Origin: Collinsella sp.
GTDB lineage: Bacteria > Actinomycetota > Coriobacteriia > Coriobacteriales > Coriobacteriaceae
Direction: 5' to 3'
Assembly: GCA_019414515.1 (NCBI GenBank)
Contig: DXLX01000020.1
Span: 1-46,323, forward strand
Length of the DNA stretch: 46,323 nt
The position numbers and the translations under genes are program-made. Of this stretch, positions 14,927-22,811 are shown piece by piece. Within the stretch, counting starts at the first letter, position 1. Every line of letters begins with the position of its first letter. Below the pieces are notes generated by a model. It ran no database searches and had not been told where the DNA came from. It worked only from the letters and a program-made list of their open reading frames with translations.

Positions 14927-16285
14927 TTACTCGTCTTTGGGCGAGGGATGCTTGCAGACCACGCTCATGTAGATCATGCCGAGCACGGCTGCGGTGACCG
15001 AACCGGCGAGAATAGCGGCCTTGGCTGCAAGAACCTCAAACTGGGCCGTCGGGAAGGCAAGGCCGCTGATGAGAATCGACATGGTAAAGCCGATACCGCC
15101 CAGAATGCCCACGCCGGCAATCATGTGCCAGTTGACATTGTGCGGCAGCTCGCAGGCCTTAAGCTTAACCAGGGCAAACGTCATACCAAAGATGCCGATC
15201 GGCTTGCCCAGCAGCATGCCAAAGTACACGCCGAGCGTCACCGGATCGGTGAGCAGCGTGCTCATGTCCACGCCCACTAAACGAACCTGAGCGTTTACGA
15301 ACGCAAAGATCGGCAGGATCACAAAGTTGACCGGCGTGGAGATCAGACGCTCCATGCGGATAAGCGGCGGGGTCACGCGGTGCATGACGCGCTCGACCTT
15401 GGTAGTCGAGACGGTAAAGTCATGCTGGCCCAGGATGTGTGCCTCGTCGTCGTAGCGGTCATCGAGCAGCGGCAGGCACTCGCCCAGCCAATCGGTGAGA
15501 CTATCGAGCTTGACGCCGCACTTGGCCGGAATGGTGAAGGCCAGGATGACGCCAGCAAGCGTGGCATGTACGCCGCTCTTGAACATGCAGAACCACAACA
15601 GCAGCCCCAGTACCGAATACGGGGCAAGGCGGTAATGCTGCGTCTTGTTGAGCCACACGAGCGCGCAGGTCACAAGCGCGGCGGCGCCCAACCAAAACGG
15701 ATTGGGGCTCTGACCGTAGAAGATGGCGATGGCGGCGATGGAGATCAGGTCGTCGGCGATAGCGAGCGTCGAGAAGAACACGCGCACGCCGTTGGGAACG
15801 CGGTTGCCCAAAAGCGACAGCACGCCCAGCGCAAAGGCAATATCGGTTGCCATGGGGATGGCCCAACCGTTGCGGGCGCCGGCATGGTTAAAGATCAGGT
15901 AGATGCAGGCGGGAACGACGACGCCGCCCACCGCCGCCAACATGGGAAGCATGGCCTGACGCGGATTCTTGAGCTCGCCGACCGTCATCTCGTACTTAAG
16001 CTCAATGCCCACCAACAAAAAGAAAATCGCCATGAGGAAGTCGTTGACGAAAAGCTCAACGGTGAGACCAGCCGTAAGGTTGCCCAGGCCCACATACAGC
16101 GGGGTCTCCAAAAAGTGATGGATGGCCTCGTAGGCATCGGTGTTGGCGCAGATAACGGCGGCGATAGCGGCGAAGACCATGACGGCGGCGGAAATCGTGC
16201 CGTTCTCGGCGATGCGCTCCCAAATGTCGTGACGTTCAAAGCGCTTGCGCTCACGAACGTTGAACAGCTGCTCAGTTGCTGCCAT
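14927..16285 (-). CDS. nhaA: Na+/H+ antiporter NhaA
   Basis: 452 residues with about 12 hydrophobic segments. The ion-binding Asp pair is present in LAIADDLISI, and the TM10 Lys region is recognisable in LLGKPIGIFG. It exports Na+ or Li+ in exchange for protons across the membrane and so helps with salt and pH stress. It is longer than the roughly 390-residue E. coli protein because of a loop near residues 265-305 with the sequence GQHDFTVSTTK. GAAAGGAG precedes ATG. The leader contains an intrinsic terminator (16319-16354), so expression may be attenuated. Confidence 0.95.
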   Translation of the reverse strand: MAATEQLFNVRERKRFERHDIWERIAENGTISAAVMVFAAIAAVICANTDAYEAIHHFLETPLYVGLGNLTAGLTVELFVNDFLMAIFFLLVGIELKYEMTVGELKNPRQAMLPMLAAVGGVVVPACIYLIFNHAGARNGWAIPMATDIAFALGVLSLLGNRVPNGVRVFFSTLAIADDLISIAAIAIFYGQSPNPFWLGAAALVTCALVWLNKTQHYRLAPYSVLGLLLWFCMFKSGVHATLAGVILAFTIPAKCGVKLDSLTDWLGECLPLLDDRYDDEAHILGQHDFTVSTTKVERVMHRVTPPLIRMERLISTPVNFVILPIFAFVNAQVRLVGVDMSTLLTDPVTLGVYFGMLLGKPIGIFGMTFALVKLKACELPHNVNWHMIAGVGILGGIGFTMSILISGLAFPTAQFEVLAAKAAILAGSVTAAVLGMIYMSVVCKHPSPKDE

Positions 16286-16318
16286 GGGCGGCTCCTTTCA
16301 CGGGAAAGCTCCCGTCTT

Positions 16319-16354
16319 AAAAAAGCACGGCCCGCCCAAGTGGCGGCGCCGCGC
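16319..16354 (-). terminator. Intrinsic terminator (attenuator candidate) in the nhaA leader
   Basis: On the minus strand GCGCGGCGCCGCC pairs across ACTTG with GGCGGGCCGTGC, followed directly by six T (A-run 16319-16324). It ends 34 nt before the nhaA ATG, and a second small hairpin (ACGGGA/TCCCGT) lies between it and the ribosome site. A different terminator already closes ppaC at 16494-16533, so this one probably acts on nhaA transcription itself. Confidence 0.6.
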
Positions 16355-16493
16355 TCTAACGTATTACGCTTGCATCTAGCCTACCCTGCACGACAAGCAC
16401 GCAGGCGTGGCCGAAAAGCGGAACCACAGGTTGAACATTATTTGCTCAACGGCACGGGCACGCCTGTCCAAGAGACGACGCGGCGCCGTGCAC

Positions 16494-16533
16494 AAAAAAC
16501 GACCGGAGCGCGGGACGTCCGCGATCCGGTCGT
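16494..16533 (-). terminator. Intrinsic terminator of ppaC
   Basis: ACGACCGG (16499-16506) pairs with CCGGTCGT (16526-16533), with an inner GCGGGA/TCCGC stem. On the minus strand a run of six T follows. It begins about 20 nt after the ppaC stop. Confidence 0.85.
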
Positions 16534-16552
16534 GGCGTTTGGTCAACTAAAC

Positions 16553-17476
16553 CTAGCAGGCGGCCATGATGGGGGCAGCGACCTGCTTCTTACGGGAGAG
16601 GACACCCGGCATCCAGACGCCGTCGTGCTCGTCGGCAATGCCCAGGCCCTTCTGAGCGGCCTCGGTCTCGCCCTCGAGCAGGACCTGCGAGCCCTCCTCC
16701 ATGATGTCGGTGATGCACAGGACAATGCCATCGGCACCCTTCTCGGCGGCGTAGGCGCGCATGGCCTCGCGAATCTCGTCGATCATGCCGAGCGCACGAC
16801 TCTTGTCGACGGTCTCGTACTGGCCGATGAGCAGCTTCTTGCCGGCAGGCTCGAACATCTTGATGTCGTTGCCGACCATCTCGGCTGCGGTGAAGGAGCC
16901 GGACGGACGGGTGAGGAAGACCTCCATGCCAAACTTGACCGGGTCGACGCCCACCTGCTCGCCGAGCTTGGCGGCGACGGCGCGGTCGACATCGGTGGTG
17001 GTGGGGCTCTTGAGCATGAGCGTGTCGGTCATCATGGCCGAGAGCAGCAGCTTGGCCTGGACGTCGGAAAGCTCAACGCCGAGCACGCCGGCGAGCTTGG
17101 TGACGATGGTGCAGCTGGAGCCCCAGGGCAGGCAGATGTAGTGCAGCGGGCCGGCGGTCTCGAAGTCGCCGATGCGGTGATGATCGACGACGCCAAAGAC
17201 CGTGGCGTCCTTAAGGCCGGCGACGGACTGGGCAGACTCGTTGTGGTCGGTGAGGACGACGAGCTGACCGGCCTCGACGGACTCGATCACGCGGGGCTCG
17301 GCGATGCCGGCGTCGGCGAGCAGCTTGGCGGACTCGGCCGGAAGCTGACCAAGGGCGCAGGCCTCGTAGGTGTTGCCGGCATACTCAACCTGGTTGAGCA
17401 GCTGGGACAGGACGACGGCGCTCATGATGGCGTCGTTATCGGGGTTCTGGTGACCAAAGACAAGAACGTTTGCCAT
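16553..17476 (-). CDS. ppaC: Manganese-dependent inorganic pyrophosphatase (DHH family II)
   Basis: 307 residues. N-terminal DHH domain motifs are GHQNPDNDA near residues 8-16, TDHNE, and VVDHHRIGDFE, the metal ligands. The DHHA2 domain follows, with the substrate-binding SRKK near the C-terminus (VLSRKKQVAAP). It hydrolyses pyrophosphate in the cytosol and drives biosynthetic reactions. There is no CBS insertion, so the form is the short unregulated type. GGAGGA precedes ATG, and an own terminator follows. Confidence 0.95.
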   Translation of the reverse strand: MANVLVFGHQNPDNDAIMSAVVLSQLLNQVEYAGNTYEACALGQLPAESAKLLADAGIAEPRVIESVEAGQLVVLTDHNESAQSVAGLKDATVFGVVDHHRIGDFETAGPLHYICLPWGSSCTIVTKLAGVLGVELSDVQAKLLLSAMMTDTLMLKSPTTTDVDRAVAAKLGEQVGVDPVKFGMEVFLTRPSGSFTAAEMVGNDIKMFEPAGKKLLIGQYETVDKSRALGMIDEIREAMRAYAAEKGADGIVLCITDIMEEGSQVLLEGETEAAQKGLGIADEHDGVWMPGVLSRKKQVAAPIMAAC

Positions 17477-17591
17477 GGATATCCTCCACTTGATATGTGT
17501 ACTTGGACGTAGCTATGGTAGCACGCCGATGCCGAGCCTTCGCAGACGGAAGGGTCACGGCATATTTTGGGGCAGGCATGGGGGCCAAGAC

Positions 17592-17631
17592 TGTCCCTTT
17601 TGCACCGTGTTGGTGCAAAGTAACCTGACCC
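17592..17631. repeat. TGGTGCAAAG..AACCTGAC intergenic repeat, copy 1
   Basis: TTGCACC and GGTGCAA form an inverted pair around GTGTT, flanked by GTCCC on the left and AAGTAACCTGACCCCC on the right. A close copy is at 27851-27895. It lies just after the ROK kinase stop and has no clear U-tract. Confidence 0.7.
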
Positions 17632-17642
17632 CCTTGCACCAG

Positions 17643-18596
17643 CTATTTACCGGCGGCGCGCAGGGCTACGTAGGCGGCACCGATGATGCCGGCGTCGTTT
17701 CCGAGCGAAGCGACCTTAATGGGCGTCTCGCGCGAGGCAGAGAGCGCGTACTGCTTAAAGTGCTCGCGAACCTTGTCGAGGTAGACGTCGGCCGAGGCGG
17801 AGGCGCCGCCGCCGATCAGGAACATCTCGGGGTCGACCACGTTGGCGATAAGCGCCAGAGCGCGACCGAGATAATCGGCCATGGTATCAGCCGCGGCCAG
17901 CGCAAGCTTGTCGCCCTCGCGGCAAGCTTGGAACACGTCCTTGGAATCGGAGGGGCCGGTGAGCTCGATGGGCTCGACGCCCGCCTTCTTGCATTCGGCA
18001 AGGTAGTTGCTCACCACGCCAGTGGCGCTGGAATACTGCTCCAGGTGGCCATGGCCGCCACAGCCGCAGGTGCGCTCCTCGTCGGGATTCAGGCACATGT
18101 GGCCAATCTCGCCGCCGGCGCCCACAACGCCCGACACCACGTCGCCGTTGACGATAACGCCGCCGCCCACGCCGGTACCGATGGTGACCATCACCACGTT
18201 CTGCACGCCCTTGGCAGAGCCGAGCCAGGCCTCGCCCATGGCAGCAGCGTTGGCATCGTTCTCGTACTTAACGACCGCGTCGGGGCAGTGCTCCTGAATG
18301 GCGATCCTAAGCTCGGGCAGGTTAATGGCAATGTTGGCCTTGACCTTGGCATCGCCCGAGGCCGGGATGGGGCACGGAACGGCCAGGCCAATGCCAGCCA
18401 CAAAGGCACGCGGAATCTGCGCCTTGGCGACCACCTGGTCGATCGCCTCGGTCACCGCGGCAAAGCCCGCAGCGTCAACGATGGGAGGCGTGGGTACGCT
18501 GGCCTTGGCAAGCAGGTTGCCGTCCTCATCGAACAGGCCCTCCTTAACCGAAGTGCCGCCGACGTCGATGCCGATGTAGTACTGCTTAGGTTCCAT
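17643..18596 (-). CDS. glk: ROK-family glucokinase
   Basis: 317 residues from ATG at 18596. The ATP-binding start is YYIGIDVGGTSVK, catalytic Asp lies in YENDANAAAMGEA, the GTGVGGG loop follows, and GEIGHMCL gives the zinc-binding His. The Cys motif reads CGCGGHGHLE, so the third Cys of the usual C-x-C-G-x2-G-C is His here. It phosphorylates glucose with ATP in the cytosol. Placed downstream of the PTS IIA gene, it probably handles the glucose set free by the 6-phospho-beta-glucosidase; a separate promoter is likely because a terminator and a repeat lie between. Confidence 0.88.
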   Translation of the reverse strand: MEPKQYYIGIDVGGTSVKEGLFDEDGNLLAKASVPTPPIVDAAGFAAVTEAIDQVVAKAQIPRAFVAGIGLAVPCPIPASGDAKVKANIAINLPELRIAIQEHCPDAVVKYENDANAAAMGEAWLGSAKGVQNVVMVTIGTGVGGGVIVNGDVVSGVVGAGGEIGHMCLNPDEERTCGCGGHGHLEQYSSATGVVSNYLAECKKAGVEPIELTGPSDSKDVFQACREGDKLALAAADTMADYLGRALALIANVVDPEMFLIGGGASASADVYLDKVREHFKQYALSASRETPIKVASLGNDAGIIGAAYVALRAAGK

Positions 18597-18650
18597 GGGA
18601 GCCCACCTTTCTCGTTTAAACATTGCCTGTATGGTACCGCTCCTAAGACA

Positions 18651-18691
18651 AAAACCTGCCAAAAAGGGACAGGTTTGTTTTGGCAGGTTTT
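18651..18691. repeat. Perfect 14-bp inverted repeat with GGGACAGGTTTG core
   Basis: AAAACCTGCCAAAA (18651-18664) pairs with TTTTGGCAGGTTTT (18678-18691). The 13-nt loop is AGGGACAGGTTTG. The unit GGGAC-A/G-G-TTTGTTTTGGC recurs in both arms at 22545-22630. It lies between the PTS terminator and glk, 55 nt from the glk start. Confidence 0.75.
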
Positions 18692-18740
18692 ATCTGGGAA
18701 AATGCGAACGCCCGCTCATCAGCTCGCGCAAGGCCTTCGC

Positions 18741-18779
18741 CAAATATAAAGGCGCCGGAAGGCGGAGGCTCCCGGCGCC
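18741..18779 (-). terminator. Intrinsic terminator of the beta-glucoside PTS operon
   Basis: GGCGCCGG (18751-18758) pairs with CCGGCGCC (18772-18779). On the minus strand TTTATATTT follows. It lies 59 nt beyond the IIA stop and separates the PTS genes from glk. Confidence 0.75.
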
Positions 18780-18837
18780 CGTGAAAGGGACTGAATTGTC
18801 TGGTGGGCCGAACGGTCCGTCGCGGCGATAACGCCGA

Positions 18838-19170
18838 CTAGGCCGTGCGCGCCTGCAGCAGCTTGTGGACCTCGATGAGCTCCGTGGCCATGACGCGCAT
18901 GGTCTCGGTGCCTGCCATCTGGTCCTCGGCATGCAGCAGAATCAGCGGGGCCTCGCCGTTACGCTCGCCATTGGCCTCCTTTTTAAGGAGCCCCATGTGA
19001 ACATCGTGACCACCGTTGTAAGCCTCGTCACCCTGCTTGATAAGCTCCTCGGCGGCGTCAAAATCGCCCTCCTTGGCCTTTTGCACGGCATTGATGTACA
19101 TGCTCTTGGCGGTTCCGACGAAACTGATGATCTCAAAGCAGGTCATCTGCAGCTCGTTCATATCCTCCAT
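18838..19170 (-). CDS. PTS lactose/cellobiose-family EIIA component
   Basis: 110 residues from ATG at 19170 (AGGTG five bases upstream). The all-helical IIA fold is clear: an N-terminal GTAKSMYINAVQKAKEGDF, then DEAYNGGHDVH, and the phosphorylated His in LILLHAEDQMAGTE. It accepts phosphate from HPr and hands it to the IIB Cys. It starts 10 nt after the IIB stop and is the last gene of the operon. Confidence 0.93.
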   Translation of the reverse strand: MEDMNELQMTCFEIISFVGTAKSMYINAVQKAKEGDFDAAEELIKQGDEAYNGGHDVHMGLLKKEANGERNGEAPLILLHAEDQMAGTETMRVMATELIEVHKLLQARTA

Positions 19171-19179
19171 GCGCTGCAC

Positions 19180-19482
19180 CTAGCCCATCACGCTGACGCA
19201 GTGGTCGATGATGCCAGCAGCGTTCATGCGGCCGTAGTCGACCATGTTGATGACCTCAACCGGGAAGCGGCCAGCGGCCTCCTTCTCAAAATCGCCCTTG
19301 GTGTAGCCAATCTGCGGGCCGAGCAGCAAGATATCGCACTCGTCCAGGTGATCGTGAGCCTCGTTCATAGGACGGGCCTCGACCTCGATGTCCAGACCAC
19401 GGCTTGCGACCTCGGACTGCATCTTCTGGACCAGCAGGCTCGTGGACATGCCGGCATTGCAGCAAAGCATGATCTTCTTCAT
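19180..19482 (-). CDS. PTS lactose/cellobiose-family EIIB component
   Basis: 100 residues. The phosphorylated Cys loop is LCCNAGMSTSLLV at residues 6-18, and the fold continues with DILLLGPQIGY. Two adjacent Cys are present; the second is at the usual position before x-A-G-M-S-T-S. It passes phosphate from IIA to the sugar during transport. It is 153 nt downstream of IIC, with two hairpins between, and nearly contiguous with IIA. Confidence 0.94.
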   Translation of the reverse strand: MKKIMLCCNAGMSTSLLVQKMQSEVASRGLDIEVEARPMNEAHDHLDECDILLLGPQIGYTKGDFEKEAAGRFPVEVINMVDYGRMNAAGIIDHCVSVMG

Positions 19483-19553
19483 GGTTTCCTCCTTATAACT
19501 GCGCGGCGCGCAGACGACAACTGGTTTTATTCCTTGCGGCTACTGTACCCACC

Positions 19554-19610
19554 CCCTGCGTCTTTACGCAGGGAGAGCCGCGAGCACCGGCACCGCGTAC
19601 CGGCGCCCGC
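19554..19610 (-). other. Two hairpins between the PTS IIC and IIB genes
   Basis: CCCTGCGT (19554-19561) pairs with ACGCAGGG (19566-19573). A second stem near 19587-19605 pairs CCGGTAC with GTGCCGG on the minus strand, with one G-U. No U-tract follows either one. They may stabilise or process the mRNA so that IIB and IIA are made at a different level from IIC. Confidence 0.45.
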
Positions 19611-19635
19611 AACAATGAAAGGGAAAACGAACCGT

Positions 19636-20988
19636 TTAGGCGTTCTGCTCGGCAAGGGCCTCCTGCTTGGCGATGGCCTTCTCGGAGATCCTCATAAAGG
19701 GCAGGTAGACAACCATGCCGATGACAAGCTCGAGGGCCTGCCATACGCCGGCGCGCCAGTCAAAGCCCGTGGCAAGCAGGGCGTTAATGACGGGAGGCAT
19801 GGTCCAAGGCACCTGGGCGATGCAGGGGCTGATGATGCCCGCGCAGGTCAGGCCATAGGTGATGCCGATGAACAGGTCGGGAAGAAGCACGAACGGAATC
19901 ATGAGCGGCAGGTTGTACACGACGGGGTAACCGTAGATGACCGGCTCGTTGATGTTAAACAGGCCAGGAACGATAGCCATCTTGGCAACGGTCTTGGAAG
20001 CCTTGTTCTTAGAGAACAGGAAGGTATCGAGCAGGAGCATGAGGGTGCAGCCCGAGCCGCCGATAAGGGCGAAGCTGTTGACGATCTGCATGTTCATGTA
20101 GTGATCGGGCTGGATGGTGCCGCCGGCGGCAAAGGTAGCCATGTTGTCGACGATGAGCATGGTCAGGATCGGCTCGACGGTAGCGCCAGAGATGGTGGAC
20201 TGGTGAATGCCGACGCAGAACAGCAGGTTCGCAAGAGTGTAGATGAGGATAACAGCCCACGGACCGGCGTTCATGATGCTCTTGAGCGGGTTGGAAATAC
20301 ACGTGGAGATGATGGTGCACAGATCGGTGCCGGCAAACACGGCGAGCAGCGCTGCGGCAACTGCGAAGATCGAGAGGTTGAGCAGCATCGGGATCATGAC
20401 GTTAAAGGAGTTGGAGACCGCGGGGGGCACACCCTCGCCCAGCTTTACTTTAAGCTTCTCGACGCCGGAAATCTTGATGAAGAGCGTGACGGAGAGCAGG
20501 GCGATGATAATAGCCGCGAACAGACCGTTGGTACCGGTGTTGGCAGTCGAAAGGGCGCCCGTGACCTCGGCAGAGGTGATCTTGTCGGTGAGCAGCGGAC
20601 TCGTGGCGGCAAGCGTGGCGGTGATCTGCTGCGGCATCATGATAACGAAAGCGGAGATGGCGACGACCACGCAGGCAAGCGGGTTATCGAAGCGCTCGTT
20701 CTTAGCGAGGCTGTAGCCGATCAATCCGGCCAAGACAATGGCAGAGACGTTGAGGGTGCCCAGCGTAATTGCCGAACCCCAGGTCTGAAGATTGGCAAGA
20801 CCCGCCGCATCGAGCGGGAACAGAGGGAACACGACGTTGTTAATAAGAACCGCGATACCCGCAAGGATATAGAGCGGCGTGATGGTTGCGAAGGCATCGC
20901 GCAGGGAACGCAGGTGAACCTGGTTTCCCACCTTCGCAGAGACCTCGGCAAATTTGTCGAGGAAGCTCTTTCCGTTTTCACTGGCCAT
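19636..20988 (-). CDS. PTS lactose/cellobiose-family EIIC permease
   Basis: 450 residues, about ten hydrophobic segments, the usual size for CelB/ChbC. The signature INEPVIYGYPVVYN near residues 330-345 and the early LRDAFATITPLYILAG and GVPPAVSNSFNVMIP segments are typical. It carries the disaccharide across the membrane, with phosphorylation by IIB. Substrate is probably cellobiose or another beta-glucoside, inferred from the neighbouring GH1 enzyme. It lies 120 nt downstream of that enzyme on the same strand. Confidence 0.95.
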   Translation of the reverse strand: MASENGKSFLDKFAEVSAKVGNQVHLRSLRDAFATITPLYILAGIAVLINNVVFPLFPLDAAGLANLQTWGSAITLGTLNVSAIVLAGLIGYSLAKNERFDNPLACVVVAISAFVIMMPQQITATLAATSPLLTDKITSAEVTGALSTANTGTNGLFAAIIIALLSVTLFIKISGVEKLKVKLGEGVPPAVSNSFNVMIPMLLNLSIFAVAAALLAVFAGTDLCTIISTCISNPLKSIMNAGPWAVILIYTLANLLFCVGIHQSTISGATVEPILTMLIVDNMATFAAGGTIQPDHYMNMQIVNSFALIGGSGCTLMLLLDTFLFSKNKASKTVAKMAIVPGLFNINEPVIYGYPVVYNLPLMIPFVLLPDLFIGITYGLTCAGIISPCIAQVPWTMPPVINALLATGFDWRAGVWQALELVIGMVVYLPFMRISEKAIAKQEALAEQNA

Positions 20989-21108
20989 GATTGCTCCTAA
21001 CTATCAAATCCGGCCTTTTCCTATGCGCACGGTGGTCTGTCGCCCTTTGCCACCAGATGTGCCATGTTTTGCGCGCGGCGGCGCGCGGTCTGGGCGCTCG
21101 CCCGGTCG

Positions 21109-22509
21109 CTAGTCAACCACGTGGGTCGTTGCGACCTGCTTGAGCCAAGCTGCAGACTTCTTAAGGCGGCGCTTGTAGCCGTCCATGAGGTCGACCTCGA
21201 CAAAGCCGTAACGGTTCTTAAAGGCATTAGCCCAAGACCAGTTATCGATGACGGCCCAATAATGGTATCCGCGGCATTTGGCGCCCTCGGCGATTGCCTT
21301 GGCAACCCACTCCAGGTGCTGGCGCACAAAGTCGACGCGGTAGTCGTCCTGAATGGTCCCTTCGGCGTCACGGTTCTTGTATTCGTCCATGATGCCGATA
21401 CCGTTCTCGGATACAAACCACTCAAGATCGGGGTAGTTCTTAGCGCAGTCCATGCCAAAGTCGTAGAGGCCCTGCGGGTAGATTTCCCAGCCGCGGCTCT
21501 CGTTCATAACGGCGTCGGGCCATACGTACTCGTCGGCAAAGTGCGGCAGACCGTACTGGTCGATCTTGCTCGCCGGAGCCTGAACGCGCGTGGGATGGTA
21601 GTAGTTACAACCGAGCCAGTCGACAACGCCCTGCTTGAGGATCTCTTGGTCGCCGGCACGGAACGGAAGTTTAACGCCGCCCTCGGCCAGGCTGTCGAGC
21701 ACGTCGGCGGGAAGCTCGCCCTTGGTAATAAGGTCGAGCCACCAGCGATTGTTGATACCGCTGGTCATACGCACGGCCTCGAGGTCTGCCTCGCTGGGGT
21801 TCTCCTTGGTATAGACCGGGGTAAAGCAGTTGATCATGCCGATCTTGGCGTCGGCGCGAACGGCGCCCTCGTCATAGGCGCGGCGGTAGTTGGCCACAGC
21901 CAGCGCGTGCGCCAGCGAGATGTGATACTGCACGGTGCGGGCGCGGTTATAGTCATGGAGCTGCGGGTACCACACGCCCTCCTGATAGCGCTGCTCGGGC
22001 TCGACGATGGGCTCGTTAAAGGTGAACCAGTACTTGATCTCCTGGCCAAACTCGCGGAAGGCAACGTCGGCGTAATGAGCGTACGCCTCGACGACCTCAC
22101 GGCTCTCCCAACCACCACGGTCAAAGAGGTAGGTAGGCATGTCAAAGTGGTACAGGTTGACGAACGGCTCCAGGCCGGCCTCGCGAGAGGCACGGAACAG
22201 CTCGTGATACCACGCGGCGCCCTCCTCATTGAGGTTGCCGTTAGCATCGAGCAGGCGACTCCACTGGATGGAGGTGCGGTAGGTATCCAGGCCCAAGTCC
22301 TTCAAAATGCGAAGGTCCTCCTGGTATTTAGCCATAAAGTCATTGCCAGCATAAGAGCCAACGCGGTTATAGAACGAATCCAGATCCTGGATGGACCAGG
22401 TATCCCACAGGTTCTCGAGCTTGCCGCCCTGGTTCCACTGACCCTCAGTCTGCGGGCCGGACATAGCGGCGCCAAAGAAGAAGTCACGGGGCAGCTGATA
22501 CTGAGCCAT
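21109..22509 (-). CDS. GH1 6-phospho-beta-glucosidase
   Basis: 466 residues from ATG at 22509. GH1 landmarks are DFFFGAAMSGPQTEG at the start, the acid/base Glu166 in TFNEP and the nucleophile Glu369 in FVSENGIG. In the sugar-phosphate loop the reading is DNWSWANAFKNRYG: Ser replaces the Glu found in non-phosphorylated-substrate enzymes, and a Lys and Tyr follow close to the LacG-type positions. This supports a 6-phosphate substrate, as does the PTS context. It hydrolyses the imported phospho-disaccharide to glucose and glucose-6-phosphate in the cytosol. Its ribosome site is weak (GAGGA). Confidence 0.92.
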   Translation of the reverse strand: MAQYQLPRDFFFGAAMSGPQTEGQWNQGGKLENLWDTWSIQDLDSFYNRVGSYAGNDFMAKYQEDLRILKDLGLDTYRTSIQWSRLLDANGNLNEEGAAWYHELFRASREAGLEPFVNLYHFDMPTYLFDRGGWESREVVEAYAHYADVAFREFGQEIKYWFTFNEPIVEPEQRYQEGVWYPQLHDYNRARTVQYHISLAHALAVANYRRAYDEGAVRADAKIGMINCFTPVYTKENPSEADLEAVRMTSGINNRWWLDLITKGELPADVLDSLAEGGVKLPFRAGDQEILKQGVVDWLGCNYYHPTRVQAPASKIDQYGLPHFADEYVWPDAVMNESRGWEIYPQGLYDFGMDCAKNYPDLEWFVSENGIGIMDEYKNRDAEGTIQDDYRVDFVRQHLEWVAKAIAEGAKCRGYHYWAVIDNWSWANAFKNRYGFVEVDLMDGYKRRLKKSAAWLKQVATTHVVD

Positions 22510-22544
22510 CAAAGTCCTCGCTTTCGTGTCTAGAGCTTTCGGTT

Positions 22545-22630
22545 GGAGACGGGTTTGCTTTGGCAAGTTATCCGGCGCGGGCGCGCACCGGTTATCCAGA
22601 TATCCAGCCCGCCAAAACAAAACCGTCCCC
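22545..22630. repeat. Imperfect 20-bp inverted repeat of the GGGACRG-TTTTGGC family
   Basis: GGAGACGGGTTTGCTTTGGC (22545-22564) and GCCAAAACAAAACCGTCCCC (22611-22630) pair at 17 of 20 positions. Both arms match the core of the repeat at 18651-18691. The spacer holds CCGGTTATCC and ATATCC segments. It would be in the 5' leader of the GH1 mRNA. Confidence 0.65.
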
Positions 22631-22665
22631 AAACGGTCGGCCCTGCCGGCGGCAGGGTTCCGTTC

Positions 22666-22703
22666 GTTGCGTACAACTATAGCGCTCTAATTTCTAAAGT
22701 AAA
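22666..22703 (-). promoter_or_regulatory. Candidate promoter and operator of the GH1-PTS operon
   Basis: On the minus strand TTTACT (22698-22703) and TATAGT (22676-22681) are separated by 16 nt. The palindrome-like GTTGTACGCAAC (22666-22677) overlaps the downstream edge of the -10 box, a fitting place for repression by the divergent GntR protein. The operator assignment is inference. Confidence 0.45.
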
Positions 22704-22811
22704 GCGTCTTTTTGTTTTTTCTTTCTCGGACTTCTTATATAAAAGTAATATGGGTGCCTCGTTGGGGGTTATACTTACTTGCGTATTCTTATATGTCGGA
22801 AAGGAGGTTCC

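Larger units (their letters stand above)
22510..22811. other. Divergent control region of the beta-glucoside module
   Basis: 302 nt between the GH1 gene and gntR. The GH1 side holds an imperfect inverted repeat (22545-22630) and a likely promoter with overlapping palindrome (22666-22703). The gntR side, 22704-22800, is AT-rich, with TATACT and TTATAT boxes but no clear -35. TTGCGTA occurs at both palindrome and near 22779, possibly a repeated regulator half-site. Confidence 0.5.

Noticed and set aside
15380..17512. Plus-strand open frame opposite nhaA and ppaC
   Set aside because: It crosses two terminators and two well-supported minus-strand genes; no recognisable domain.
18865..21000. Plus-strand open frame opposite the PTS genes
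   Set aside because: The product is His/Asp/Gly-rich low-complexity sequence and the opposite strand encodes IIA, IIB and IIC with catalytic residues intact.
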